The position numbers were made by a program, and so were the translations under genes. A model generated the notes under the pieces. The model was given only the letters and a program-made list of their open reading frames with translations. It searched no databases and was not told where the DNA came from. This document shows, piece after piece, positions 17,697 to 24,491 of a stretch of 64,000 nt of DNA. Origin of the DNA: Candidatus Sulfidibacterium hydrothermale (GTDB lineage: Bacteria > Bacteroidota > Bacteroidia > Bacteroidales > F082); NCBI RefSeq assembly GCF_020149915.1, contig NZ_CP083760.1, positions 992,001 to 1,056,000 of the forward strand. The letters are read 5' to 3'. Each line of letters opens with the position of its first letter. The stretch's first letter is position 1.

Positions 17697-18947
17697 TCAA
17701 CATGCTGCATCGGCAAAGTGCACGCCAAAAGAGTCAAATACAAAAGGAAAATCGGTGAAGATTAATCCTTCCAACACATGCGAAACCGCATGCATCCCCG
17801 GGTAAGACGGGGTAAAAATGTCAACTTTTTTCATTTCCCCCTTTTCCACTTCCACATAATAGCCCAAAGCTCCGCTGGGCGAATTGGCCACAGCATAACC
17901 TGTTCCTTCAGTATTTGTCTCCTGGTTCTTGTTTTCTTCAGTATCATACCACGAATCGCTGGCACGCAAATGGTCCACAAGATACAGACATGAGTTTACC
18001 AGTTCTTCGGCTCTGACTTCCATTCTGGCTAGTGCATCTCCCTGATTTTGAGTGATTACAGGAAGGCTTACCAGATGTTCTGTTGTTTTGTTTAAACAGT
18101 CTTTTATTCCGCAGGCCCGCAGAGAAGGTCCGGTTAAGCCCCAGGCTTCGGCCAAAGCGGGGGTGACAATTCCTGCCGAATGCAAACGGTCTAAATAATT
18201 GTAATTAGACAGACTGTGTTTGTATAATTTGGTAAAACGATCGGCCAGCTGTTGATAACCGTTGGCAATTTCCTGAATGCCGGATAGGTCAGGCGTATGA
18301 TTTAACCGGCCGATGTTGTTAATTCCCATCAGATAACGCGAACCGGTTAAGCGCTCATTCAGCCGAAGTGCTTCTTCGAAAAGAGCACTTACATGAGCAG
18401 CCAGCACTTTTTGTGCAGCCGCCGAAGCCAGTTTATAAATCAGATGTAAATGATTATAAATGCGTTCGGATTCGATAAAAAGGGTACGCCAGTTTTTGGT
18501 AAGAAGAGAAGGGGTTATGCCCAGCGACATTTCCACCGCCCGGCTAAAAGCAACGGAATGGGATAGGGCAAAATTGCTACACACATTCTCGGCCATGCGC
18601 AGGGCATTTTCGGGCAATTGCTGTTCCATGGCTTTTTCCATTCCTCTTTGTTTCCAGCTAATATCAATGGTTGCACGTAAAATCTTTTCGCCGTAAGTGT
18701 ATAAATGAAAACTGCCGGCTTCCCGAATACCTGAAGTAACCGGACCATAACGAAATTTGAATACCCCGGGTCCGTGTACAGGCTCATCATTAATTTTAAC
18801 CGGATGCTGCTTTAAAAGGGCATAGTTACGATAGGTTTCTTCCGGATTGTCGCCTTTTTCCACATTGACCAGCGCTGGCTGTCCGTTGTCCAGAATAAAA
18901 AGCTTTTCGCCTTCGTGCGTGGCTATAATCCCGATCAATAATTTCAT
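17697..18947 (-). CDS. Large-subunit homologue (NuoD/HycE/HyfG-like) lacking most Ni-Fe ligands
   Basis: A 416-residue protein related to group 4 [NiFe]-hydrogenase large subunits and NuoD. Homology begins near residue 68 (YGPVTSGIREAGSFHLY) and runs through WKQRGMEKAM to the C-terminus; the first ~65 residues may be a shrunken NuoC-like part. In the L1 motif, normally VCGIC, it has NVCSNFALSH: Cys123 remains but the second cysteine is Phe126. In the L2 motif, normally DPCxxCTxR at the C-terminus, it has DSFGVHFADAAC, so the two cysteines become His410 and Asp413. Three of four Ni-Fe ligands are gone, so a hydrogenase activity is very unlikely. Energy-converting-hydrogenase-related (Ehr) complexes with lost Ni-Fe ligands are a known precedent. 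Confidence 0.85.
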   Translation of the reverse strand: MKLLIGIIATHEGEKLFILDNGQPALVNVEKGDNPEETYRNYALLKQHPVKINDEPVHGPGVFKFRYGPVTSGIREAGSFHLYTYGEKILRATIDISWKQRGMEKAMEQQLPENALRMAENVCSNFALSHSVAFSRAVEMSLGITPSLLTKNWRTLFIESERIYNHLHLIYKLASAAAQKVLAAHVSALFEEALRLNERLTGSRYLMGINNIGRLNHTPDLSGIQEIANGYQQLADRFTKLYKHSLSNYNYLDRLHSAGIVTPALAEAWGLTGPSLRACGIKDCLNKTTEHLVSLPVITQNQGDALARMEVRAEELVNSCLYLVDHLRASDSWYDTEENKNQETNTEGTGYAVANSPSGALGYYVEVEKGEMKKVDIFTPSYPGMHAVSHVLEGLIFTDFPFVFDSFGVHFADAAC

Positions 18948-18949
18948 GG

Positions 18950-20338
18950 TTACAACAGATTTTTTAACAACAGTTCGAAATAAGGAATAAACAGTATCAC
19001 CAGGAAAGACAAAATCAGATTAACAATGGCAATCCATGATTCCAAATGTGGTTTTTCCCGCTTAATTTTTTCGTTTTCCGAAAAAATCATTTTGCCGGTT
19101 TTAAAATTGACAGCAATAAAAGCAATGGCCAAAAATAAAATGATCACCAGGGCCATCAGCCATCCGTATTGTGCAATGAGTGCCGAAAAAATAAACAGTT
19201 CGCCAACGAAGATGGCAAAAGGCGGAGCGCCGGTAACAGCCATGGATCCGATAAACAGGGAAGAAGCTGCACGGGGCAGTCGTTGCATCAGGCTGTTTAC
19301 ATCCCGCATTTCAGTGGTATGATAACGCGACAACACATCTCCGGTAAGGAAAAAGACACCCGATTTTGCCAGTCCGTGCGAAACAATGATAATGACGGCT
19401 CCGAGAAGCCCGTAGCCTCCTAATGAAAATCCAATCAGAATCATTCCCATATTTTCCATGCTGGAATAGGCAAACATCCGTTTGTAATTCGTCTGTACCG
19501 TCATCATCAGCGAGGCTGTTATAACCGTAAGTGTGCCGAGGATGAATGTAAACAAACGAACGGTGCCAACAGGATAAATTTGTATGAGCCTTGCCATGGC
19601 ATACAGGGCTACCGGCAGCAGTACACCCGAAAAAATAGCACTTACTGGAGCGGGTGCTTTTCCGTGTACGTCAGGCAGCCAGGTGTGCATGGGAAATATT
19701 CCGGCTTTGGTTCCAAATCCCACAATGCCCAGCAAAATACCAATCAGGAAAACCCGGTTGTCCGGATGCGTCAGCAGTAACTTGTGCAGGCTGAGTGTGC
19801 CGGCCGAACCGTAAATAAAAGTGATGGCAATAAGCGAAATAACCAGTCCGGTGGATACAATGATAACATATCGCCATGCAGATTCTACGGTTACCTGATT
19901 GTTTTGTGTGGCAATCAGCAAAGCGCTGCTCACGGTGGTGGCTTCTATGCCAACCCAAATAAGTCCCAGATTATCCATGATAACGGAAAAAAACATGGTG
20001 GCCACAAAAACATTCAACAAAAAATAATACAAACGATGCTGAAACAGAAGGTTCCCGAGATGCTTGATATACGGTAACGAATACAGGACGGTGCTGATAT
20101 ACACCATGGCAATCGTCAGTATTAACAGTTTGGATAGGCCGTCGATATAAAAATAACCGTTGATATAAGAAGGCTGAAACAGAAGATATATGGCCGAAGA
20201 CAAAGTCAGTACCGAAGCAATAACCGACAGGGTGCGGTCCATATAACGAAAGGGCAAAATACACAATAAAGCTCCGAAAAGGCTGAAAAATATCGGAAGT
20301 AAATAAATAATATGTTGATTCATAACCATAACCTGCAT
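18950..20338 (-). CDS. Antiporter-like membrane subunit (HyfF/NuoN-like)
   Basis: A 462-residue polytopic protein of the NuoL/M/N-Mrp family, nearest in character to HyfF. The conserved helix-5 glutamate sits in LGLIWVGIEATTVSSALLI. The helix-7/8 loop reads GTKAGIFPMHTWLPDVHGK and is followed by APAPVSAIFSGVLL, so the proton-channel lysine and histidine are kept. The start could be at 20338 or at the second or third ATG nearby (20323 would give MNQHIIYLLPIFFSLF); I cannot choose between them. The gene ends two bases before the large-subunit gene and follows the HyfE-like gene by seven bases. It would be one of two antiporter-type subunits in the membrane arm. Confidence 0.85.
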   Translation of the reverse strand: MQVMVMNQHIIYLLPIFFSLFGALLCILPFRYMDRTLSVIASVLTLSSAIYLLFQPSYINGYFYIDGLSKLLILTIAMVYISTVLYSLPYIKHLGNLLFQHRLYYFLLNVFVATMFFSVIMDNLGLIWVGIEATTVSSALLIATQNNQVTVESAWRYVIIVSTGLVISLIAITFIYGSAGTLSLHKLLLTHPDNRVFLIGILLGIVGFGTKAGIFPMHTWLPDVHGKAPAPVSAIFSGVLLPVALYAMARLIQIYPVGTVRLFTFILGTLTVITASLMMTVQTNYKRMFAYSSMENMGMILIGFSLGGYGLLGAVIIIVSHGLAKSGVFFLTGDVLSRYHTTEMRDVNSLMQRLPRAASSLFIGSMAVTGAPPFAIFVGELFIFSALIAQYGWLMALVIILFLAIAFIAVNFKTGKMIFSENEKIKREKPHLESWIAIVNLILSFLVILFIPYFELLLKNLL

Positions 20339-20345
20339 GTTTAAC

Positions 20346-21002
20346 TTATCCGCGTAATTCTGCTTCGGAAGAGATGCCTTCCTGAAGAATGGTACGCTCT
20401 CTTACCCGTATAATAAGACTGGAAACCACTACCAGTCCCAAAAGATCTAATATCACTCCGGCTTCCACAATAAAAGGTAATCCGCCAAAAACCCAGCCCG
20501 AAAGCATCACCACGGCATTTTCCATCACCAAAAAGCCAATCATTTGTATGTAAGCATGCTTATGTGTAATGATGAGCAGCGAAGCCTGTAAAAACAGAGC
20601 AAAAGGCACCGAGCCCGACCGGACTTTTAATATGGAATACAAACTGTTTTGATAAATAAAATATCCAATGGCAATCAATACAAGCGACAACAGAATAGAA
20701 CCGCCCACGCCCAGCATAGGTTTGTCTTCACGTACTCGCCATGGTTTTTCGTACAGCCGGTGTAATGCTTTGTTCATAACCACGGGAATTGTAATTCCCC
20801 GAACCGCTATGGTAAGTCCCGCCAGAATAAACAACATGTATTCTTCCTGTGGCCGGCTCAGGCCCAGCAATACCAAAAACAGGGCGATGATGAAAGACGA
20901 AGCCGCAAATAAAAAGATAATTCGCTGCACATTGATCTCCCATTGCATGATAAGCGTAAGTACGATGAGCAGAAATCCTAATATTTCAAATACCTGATTC
21001 AT
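20346..21002 (-). CDS. HyfE-like membrane subunit
   Basis: A 218-residue, highly hydrophobic protein of the hydrogenase-4 E (HyfE) family, which combines features of NuoK with extra helices. A NuoK-like region with an embedded glutamate is visible in QMIGFLVMENAVVMLSGWVF and is followed by PFIVEAGVILDLLG; the paired glutamates in these helices are the residues that connect proton channels in related complexes. It has about six membrane segments. The gene lies between the HyfC-like gene (6 bases upstream) and the HyfF-like gene (7 bases downstream). The tight spacing argues for a single transcript and stoichiometric assembly. It contains no redox motif, as expected for this subunit. Confidence 0.85.
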   Translation of the reverse strand: MNQVFEILGFLLIVLTLIMQWEINVQRIIFLFAASSFIIALFLVLLGLSRPQEEYMLFILAGLTIAVRGITIPVVMNKALHRLYEKPWRVREDKPMLGVGGSILLSLVLIAIGYFIYQNSLYSILKVRSGSVPFALFLQASLLIITHKHAYIQMIGFLVMENAVVMLSGWVFGGLPFIVEAGVILDLLGLVVVSSLIIRVRERTILQEGISSEAELRG

Positions 21003-21008
21003 AAACGA

Positions 21009-21953
21009 CTATTTTATAATGTAATAAGCCAGGCTTGCAAGAAAAGCCAATGCGAAAGCCACAGCGAGAAAATCAAAATTCTTATATAACCGGAATTTGG
21101 AAACCGTTGTGTTCAGCAGTGCAAAAACAACAATCATTCCCAGCAGTTTCAGTAAATGAATGCCCATATACACCACAATGGCCAAAAAACCACTATGGGC
21201 AGTAGGAACGCCAAAAGGAATGAAGTAAACATTCAAAAACACACTGAGCAAAATAAACGTTTTCATGTAAGAACCTAACTTATACATAGCCAGATCCATT
21301 CCGGTATATTCAAAAGGCATCGCCTGGTCAATCATGCCCAATTCACCATTGGTATGTGATTCAACGGGTAACTGACCCGTTTCAATAATCAAAATCATAA
21401 AAAATGCCGCCAGCACAAATCCGTGTACCAACGAGTAATACCATTGCGGCGAAGTTCTGAGTACATGGTTGATAACAAACGGATTGTTGGTGTTGGAGAT
21501 GACCCCGAGCATGATGAATATAAGCACCATGATGGGTTCGGTAAATACAGCTAGACTGGCCGAACGCGATGTTCCTAAGTGCGCATAATTGCTTCGGCTG
21601 TCGATAGCCGAAAACTTCTTGATAGCTGCAGCAGCGCCAAAGAACAGTCCGCCCCCGATAAAGTCGGCACTCGGAGCAAACGGTAAAGGAAAGGCTGTGA
21701 TAATGGGTAAAATCATTGCCAGAAAAGCATAAAACATGACAATGACATAAGGCCCTAACCGGAAAACCGGCGAAGAAATCTGCGGCACCAGACTTTCTTT
21801 ACGGAAGAGTTTAATCAGGTCGTAATAAGGCTGAAAAATTGAAGGACCTTGTTTGGATTCTATGCGTTCCTCGAGCGATAACTGAATCCCTGCAATCAGC
21901 GGAGCGGCAACAATTACGTAAACTATTTCCAGAAAACTATACAAATACACCAT
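21009..21953 (-). CDS. HyfC/NuoH-like membrane anchor subunit
   Basis: A 314-residue protein with about eight helices, homologous to HyfC/HycD/NuoH, the subunit that docks the peripheral arm onto the membrane arm. The first cytoplasmic loop keeps the family pattern (EERIESKQGPSIFQPYYDLIKL; shown in pieces: SKQGPSIFQ then YDLIKLF). A second loop is ETGQLPVESHTNGELGMIDQ, with the acidic residues that line the E-channel in complex I. It is the first gene of the operon; a candidate promoter lies about 110 bases upstream. The intact docking loops suggest that the peripheral subunits still bind even though they have lost their metal sites. Confidence 0.87.
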   Translation of the reverse strand: MVYLYSFLEIVYVIVAAPLIAGIQLSLEERIESKQGPSIFQPYYDLIKLFRKESLVPQISSPVFRLGPYVIVMFYAFLAMILPIITAFPLPFAPSADFIGGGLFFGAAAAIKKFSAIDSRSNYAHLGTSRSASLAVFTEPIMVLIFIMLGVISNTNNPFVINHVLRTSPQWYYSLVHGFVLAAFFMILIIETGQLPVESHTNGELGMIDQAMPFEYTGMDLAMYKLGSYMKTFILLSVFLNVYFIPFGVPTAHSGFLAIVVYMGIHLLKLLGMIVVFALLNTTVSKFRLYKNFDFLAVAFALAFLASLAYYIIK

Positions 21954-22059
21954 GGCACATCTACCTTCAATAAATTAATAATTCTCATTACTAAGTAGGT
22001 AGGAGCCATTGGTTGTAAAGTACAACGATAAAGCGAGTTCCTCCGCTATTTTAAGGCGG

Positions 22060-22067
22060 CAAAATTA
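22060..22067 (-). promoter_or_regulatory. Candidate -7 element for the hydrogenase-like operon
   Basis: Read on the minus strand this is TAATTTTG, a match to TAnnTTTG. A weak -33 candidate (GTTG) sits 18 bases further upstream. The predicted leader to the HyfC-like start at 21953 is about 100 bases and includes a CCGC/GCGG short inverted repeat. Confidence 0.45.
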
Positions 22068-22096
22068 AATAAAAATTTTATTATGCAACAATGAAT

Positions 22097-22699
22097 TTAT
22101 TTTTTTGGCTTCTTTTTTGCCCGGCGCTTCTTTTTCTTTTTCCGCACCGAAAACCCGAATTTCCCCACAAAATCGCCCAGCACATAATATTTCCCGTGCG
22201 CATAGGCAATGGGTTCGGCTTTAGCCAGGTTGAAAGCCCCGGTTTCGGTATCCAGATATTTTTTATCGCCGTGCACCGCCACAATTTCGGCCAAAAACAT
22301 GTCGTGTGTTCCCAGTTCCACAATCTCTTTCACCACGCATTCCAGGTTTACCGGCGACTCGGCAATCATCGGCGCTTTCACTTTGTCGGCCGGAACCGGA
22401 TGCAGTTTCATCTCCTTGAATTTATCAAAATCACGACCCGATTTCACCCCGCACCAGTCCGTGGCAAAAGCCAGCGCACGCGTTGTCAGGTTAATAACGA
22501 ACTCCCTGTTTTTGCTGATAATCGCATGCGAATGCCTGCTCTTGCGCAGCGAAATGTAACACATGGGCGGGTCGGTGTTCACAATACCCGTCCACGCCAC
22601 GGTAACAATGTTGTATTCATCCGCTTCCGCTCCACAGCTCACCATCACTGTCGGCAACGGATAAAGCATGGTGCCTGGTTTCCAGGTTGTTTTTTCCAT
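22097..22699 (-). CDS. Flavin reductase-like domain protein
   Basis: A 200-residue protein of the flavin-reductase-like (FMN-binding split barrel) family. Characteristic stretches are TMLYPLPTVMVSCG, NIVTVAWTGIVNTDPPMCYI, SLRKSRHSHAII and EFVINLTT, which form the FMN-binding barrel. The region LGTHDMFLAEIVAVH near residue 140 is the usual late signature of the family. The extreme C-terminus is a run of lysines and arginines (about 15 of the last 17 residues), which is odd and may be a disordered nucleic-acid or membrane-surface contact. It stands 143 bases upstream of the hydrogenase-like operon on the same strand, but the candidate promoter between them suggests separate transcription. Substrate is unknown. 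Confidence 0.88.
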   Translation of the reverse strand: MEKTTWKPGTMLYPLPTVMVSCGAEADEYNIVTVAWTGIVNTDPPMCYISLRKSRHSHAIISKNREFVINLTTRALAFATDWCGVKSGRDFDKFKEMKLHPVPADKVKAPMIAESPVNLECVVKEIVELGTHDMFLAEIVAVHGDKKYLDTETGAFNLAKAEPIAYAHGKYYVLGDFVGKFGFSVRKKKKKRRAKKKPKK

Positions 22700-22765
22700 A
22701 GAACAATATTTCTAAACGAAAAGGGAAGATACAATTTTTTTTGTTTACGGAATTTATGGGGTGGC

Positions 22766-22902
22766 CCCGCCTGAACCCGGTTCAGGCGGGCGCGCTGTCC
22801 GCTTTATTCCCGGTGGCAAAAGCCGTGTTTCGCCACGCCGGCTCACGAGCTTCCTGTGGTCGCTGTCTGCCGGCTGTCTCTGCATCGGCTTTCGCCACCG
22901 GG
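22766..22902. repeat. GC-rich palindromic element in a gene-free stretch
   Basis: The stretch 22700-23102 holds no convincing gene. It contains a perfect 12-bp inverted repeat around one base (22766-22777 and 22779-22790). It also contains a second pair of 17-base arms with one mismatch (22809-22825 and 22886-22902) enclosing a 60-base loop. The segment is far richer in G and C than its surroundings and looks like a dispersed structured repeat. Short open frames across it (for example 22741-22998) have no protein character. Confidence 0.6.
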
Positions 22903-23102
22903 CGATGCCGCTTCCATCGCTGCCACGGACAAATGGGTTCTGAATATTTTACAGAACTTCTAATTCATAACATTTTTCGATTACACCGGAAAATATAGAA
23001 ACCTTCCTGCTTTAACCTGTTTTTGCTATGGTTTCCGGAGAAAAGCATCACTTTGGTATAGTTTTGGTATTTTGAAAGGTATAACCGGAAAAAATAGTCG
23101 TC

Positions 23103-23522
23103 ATGAAAAAGATAGTGTTTTGGCTCGGAATTTTGCTATTGGCTGCTTCCTGTTCGTCGCAAAAGAAAGTGACGGCAAAAAAAACGAAACCTGTTGTTGA
23201 AATAGCAAAAAAAGACAGTGTACAGTACAAACTGGAAACATTTGATCAAAAATTTGAAAGCTGGTATGCTATGCACAATAATCCGTCGCAATACCGTACC
23301 TTGTCGTATTACGAATATTGGAACAAGCAATATGTTGCTGCATGGAATGCCAAAGCATCGGATCCGATAAGAAATCCGTTTTTTGAAACCATCATTGGTT
23401 ATGATCCCAGTGTTAATTACGGATTGAAGTTAAACCATAAACTGTTCTACTATTTTCAATATGTAGAACATGTTTTAAAAATCCCGATTCTTCCCAACGG
23501 CGGGCCGCACGTGGCTTTGTGA
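23103..23522 (+). CDS. DUF6146 family lipoprotein
   Basis: A 139-residue protein with a lipoprotein signal: MKKIVFWLGILLLAASC places the lipidated cysteine at residue 17. The mature part matches DUF6146, a Bacteroidota family of unknown function, through the pattern FDQKFESWYAMHNNPSQY, then YYEYWNKQYVAAWN, and a C-terminal half DPSVNYGLKLNHKLFYYFQY ending in a Gly-Gly-Pro. Its conserved aromatic-rich tail suggests a small folded domain anchored to the outer or inner membrane. A -7-like element TAGTTTTG lies at 23059-23066, 37 bases before the start, without a well-placed -33 partner. It is not obviously linked to the neighbouring regulator gene, which has its own promoter-like region. Confidence 0.85.
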   Translation: MKKIVFWLGILLLAASCSSQKKVTAKKTKPVVEIAKKDSVQYKLETFDQKFESWYAMHNNPSQYRTLSYYEYWNKQYVAAWNAKASDPIRNPFFETIIGYDPSVNYGLKLNHKLFYYFQYVEHVLKIPILPNGGPHVAL

Positions 23523-23700
23523 TGGATTTTTTAAGCGTTCGTGCTGAATAAAAATTTTTTCTTTTTGTCCGTGTGTCAATTTAAGCGGTTTGTACGAAGC
23601 TAACCGTGCTTTTCAACCGTTTCGGGTGTCTTTCGCCCGAAACAACTTCCTGCCTTCCAAAAAGTTTCCCTCTTTTTTCCTTTTGTGTTTTTATATTTTT

Positions 23701-23722
23701 TACTTTTGAACTGGTAATACCA
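23701..23722 (+). promoter_or_regulatory. -7 element and FadR-type operator of the GntR gene
   Basis: TACTTTTG at 23701-23708 fits TAnnTTTG. It is followed at 23712-23722 by TGGTAATACCA, a perfect palindrome of the TGGT-N3-ACCA type recognised by FadR-subfamily regulators such as PdhR and FadR. The operator overlaps the expected transcription start, so binding should repress the gene and the operon behind it. Confidence 0.65.
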
Positions 23723-23737
23723 CCAACCGATTGAATT

Positions 23738-24481
23738 ATGACAGAAAAAATATTAGAACCCATTACAACGGAAAGTCTGAAAGACGTTTTCGTATCCCGT
23801 TTTGAAGAGTTGATCCTTTCCGGAAAGATTTCCATCGGCGAAACACTTCCTTCCGAAAGAGAACTGGCCGCCCGCCTGAAAGTAAGTCGGCCCGTGGTGC
23901 ACGAAGGACTGATTGAACTTTCGCTGCGCGGACTGGTGAGCATCCGCCCGCGTTCGGGAACCGTGGTGAACGATTTCAGAAAAGAAGGAGCCATTCCTCT
24001 GTTGCTTTCGCTGCTGAACTATCATGGCACCCTGGATCCCAAAATCCAGCAGGATATTCTCGAAATGCGTCTGCTTTTTGAAAATGAAATGGTACGGCTG
24101 AGTGCCCAAAACCGGAATGATGACCATCTTCGCCAGTTAAACGAGATCATCCGGCAGGAAGAAAATGCCGATACAAGCCAATATGCCGAAGTCGCCCGGA
24201 TGGATTATAAGTTTCATCAAATCATTGCGGTAGCTTCCGGTAATTTTATCTATTCACTGCTATTGAATTCCTTCCGTGAAATTTATCTGCATCTTTCCTC
24301 CCTGTTTTTTTCCGATCCGGCTGTCTGTCCGATGGTTTTCGTCACGCATAAAAAAATAGTGGAAGCTGTCCGGCAGCAAAACGAAGATGAAGCCGTCCGG
24401 TTGATGACCCGGCTGCTGAACCACGGTGCCGAGCATCTCGAAATGGCCATCCGTAAAAATAATCTGAGAAACAAAAAGTAA
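23738..24481 (+). CDS. FadR-subfamily GntR transcriptional regulator
   Basis: A 247-residue regulator. The N-terminal winged helix (about residues 10-80) shows ISIGETLPSERELAARLKVS and the wing RPRSGTVV. The C-terminal FCD domain (about 95-235) carries the helix MDYKFHQIIAVASGN and later THKKIVEAVRQ and NHGAEHL, which supply the Asp and three His residues that bind a metal in many FCD proteins and sense an organic acid. It lies 10 bases before the glycyl radical enzyme gene and is most likely its local regulator. A palindrome TGGT-N3-ACCA just upstream of its own start suggests autorepression lifted by the substrate or product of the pathway. The ligand is not known. Confidence 0.9.
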   Translation: MTEKILEPITTESLKDVFVSRFEELILSGKISIGETLPSERELAARLKVSRPVVHEGLIELSLRGLVSIRPRSGTVVNDFRKEGAIPLLLSLLNYHGTLDPKIQQDILEMRLLFENEMVRLSAQNRNDDHLRQLNEIIRQEENADTSQYAEVARMDYKFHQIIAVASGNFIYSLLLNSFREIYLHLSSLFFSDPAVCPMVFVTHKKIVEAVRQQNEDEAVRLMTRLLNHGAEHLEMAIRKNNLRNKK

Positions 24482-24491
24482 ATATACTGCC

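Noticed and set aside
15285-21953. A formate hydrogenlyase or [NiFe]-hydrogenase operon
   Set aside because: The large and small subunits have lost the Ni-Fe and [4Fe-4S] ligands, and no formate dehydrogenase, ferredoxin subunit or maturation gene is present.
22060-22097. Rho-independent terminator after the flavin reductase
   Set aside because: The A/T runs are there but no stable stem precedes them in the right orientation; a -7 promoter element fits better.
22741-22998. Open frames across the GC-rich stretch downstream of the flavin reductase
   Set aside because: The sequence is dominated by palindromes, the codon pattern is not like the neighbours', and no motif is recognisable.
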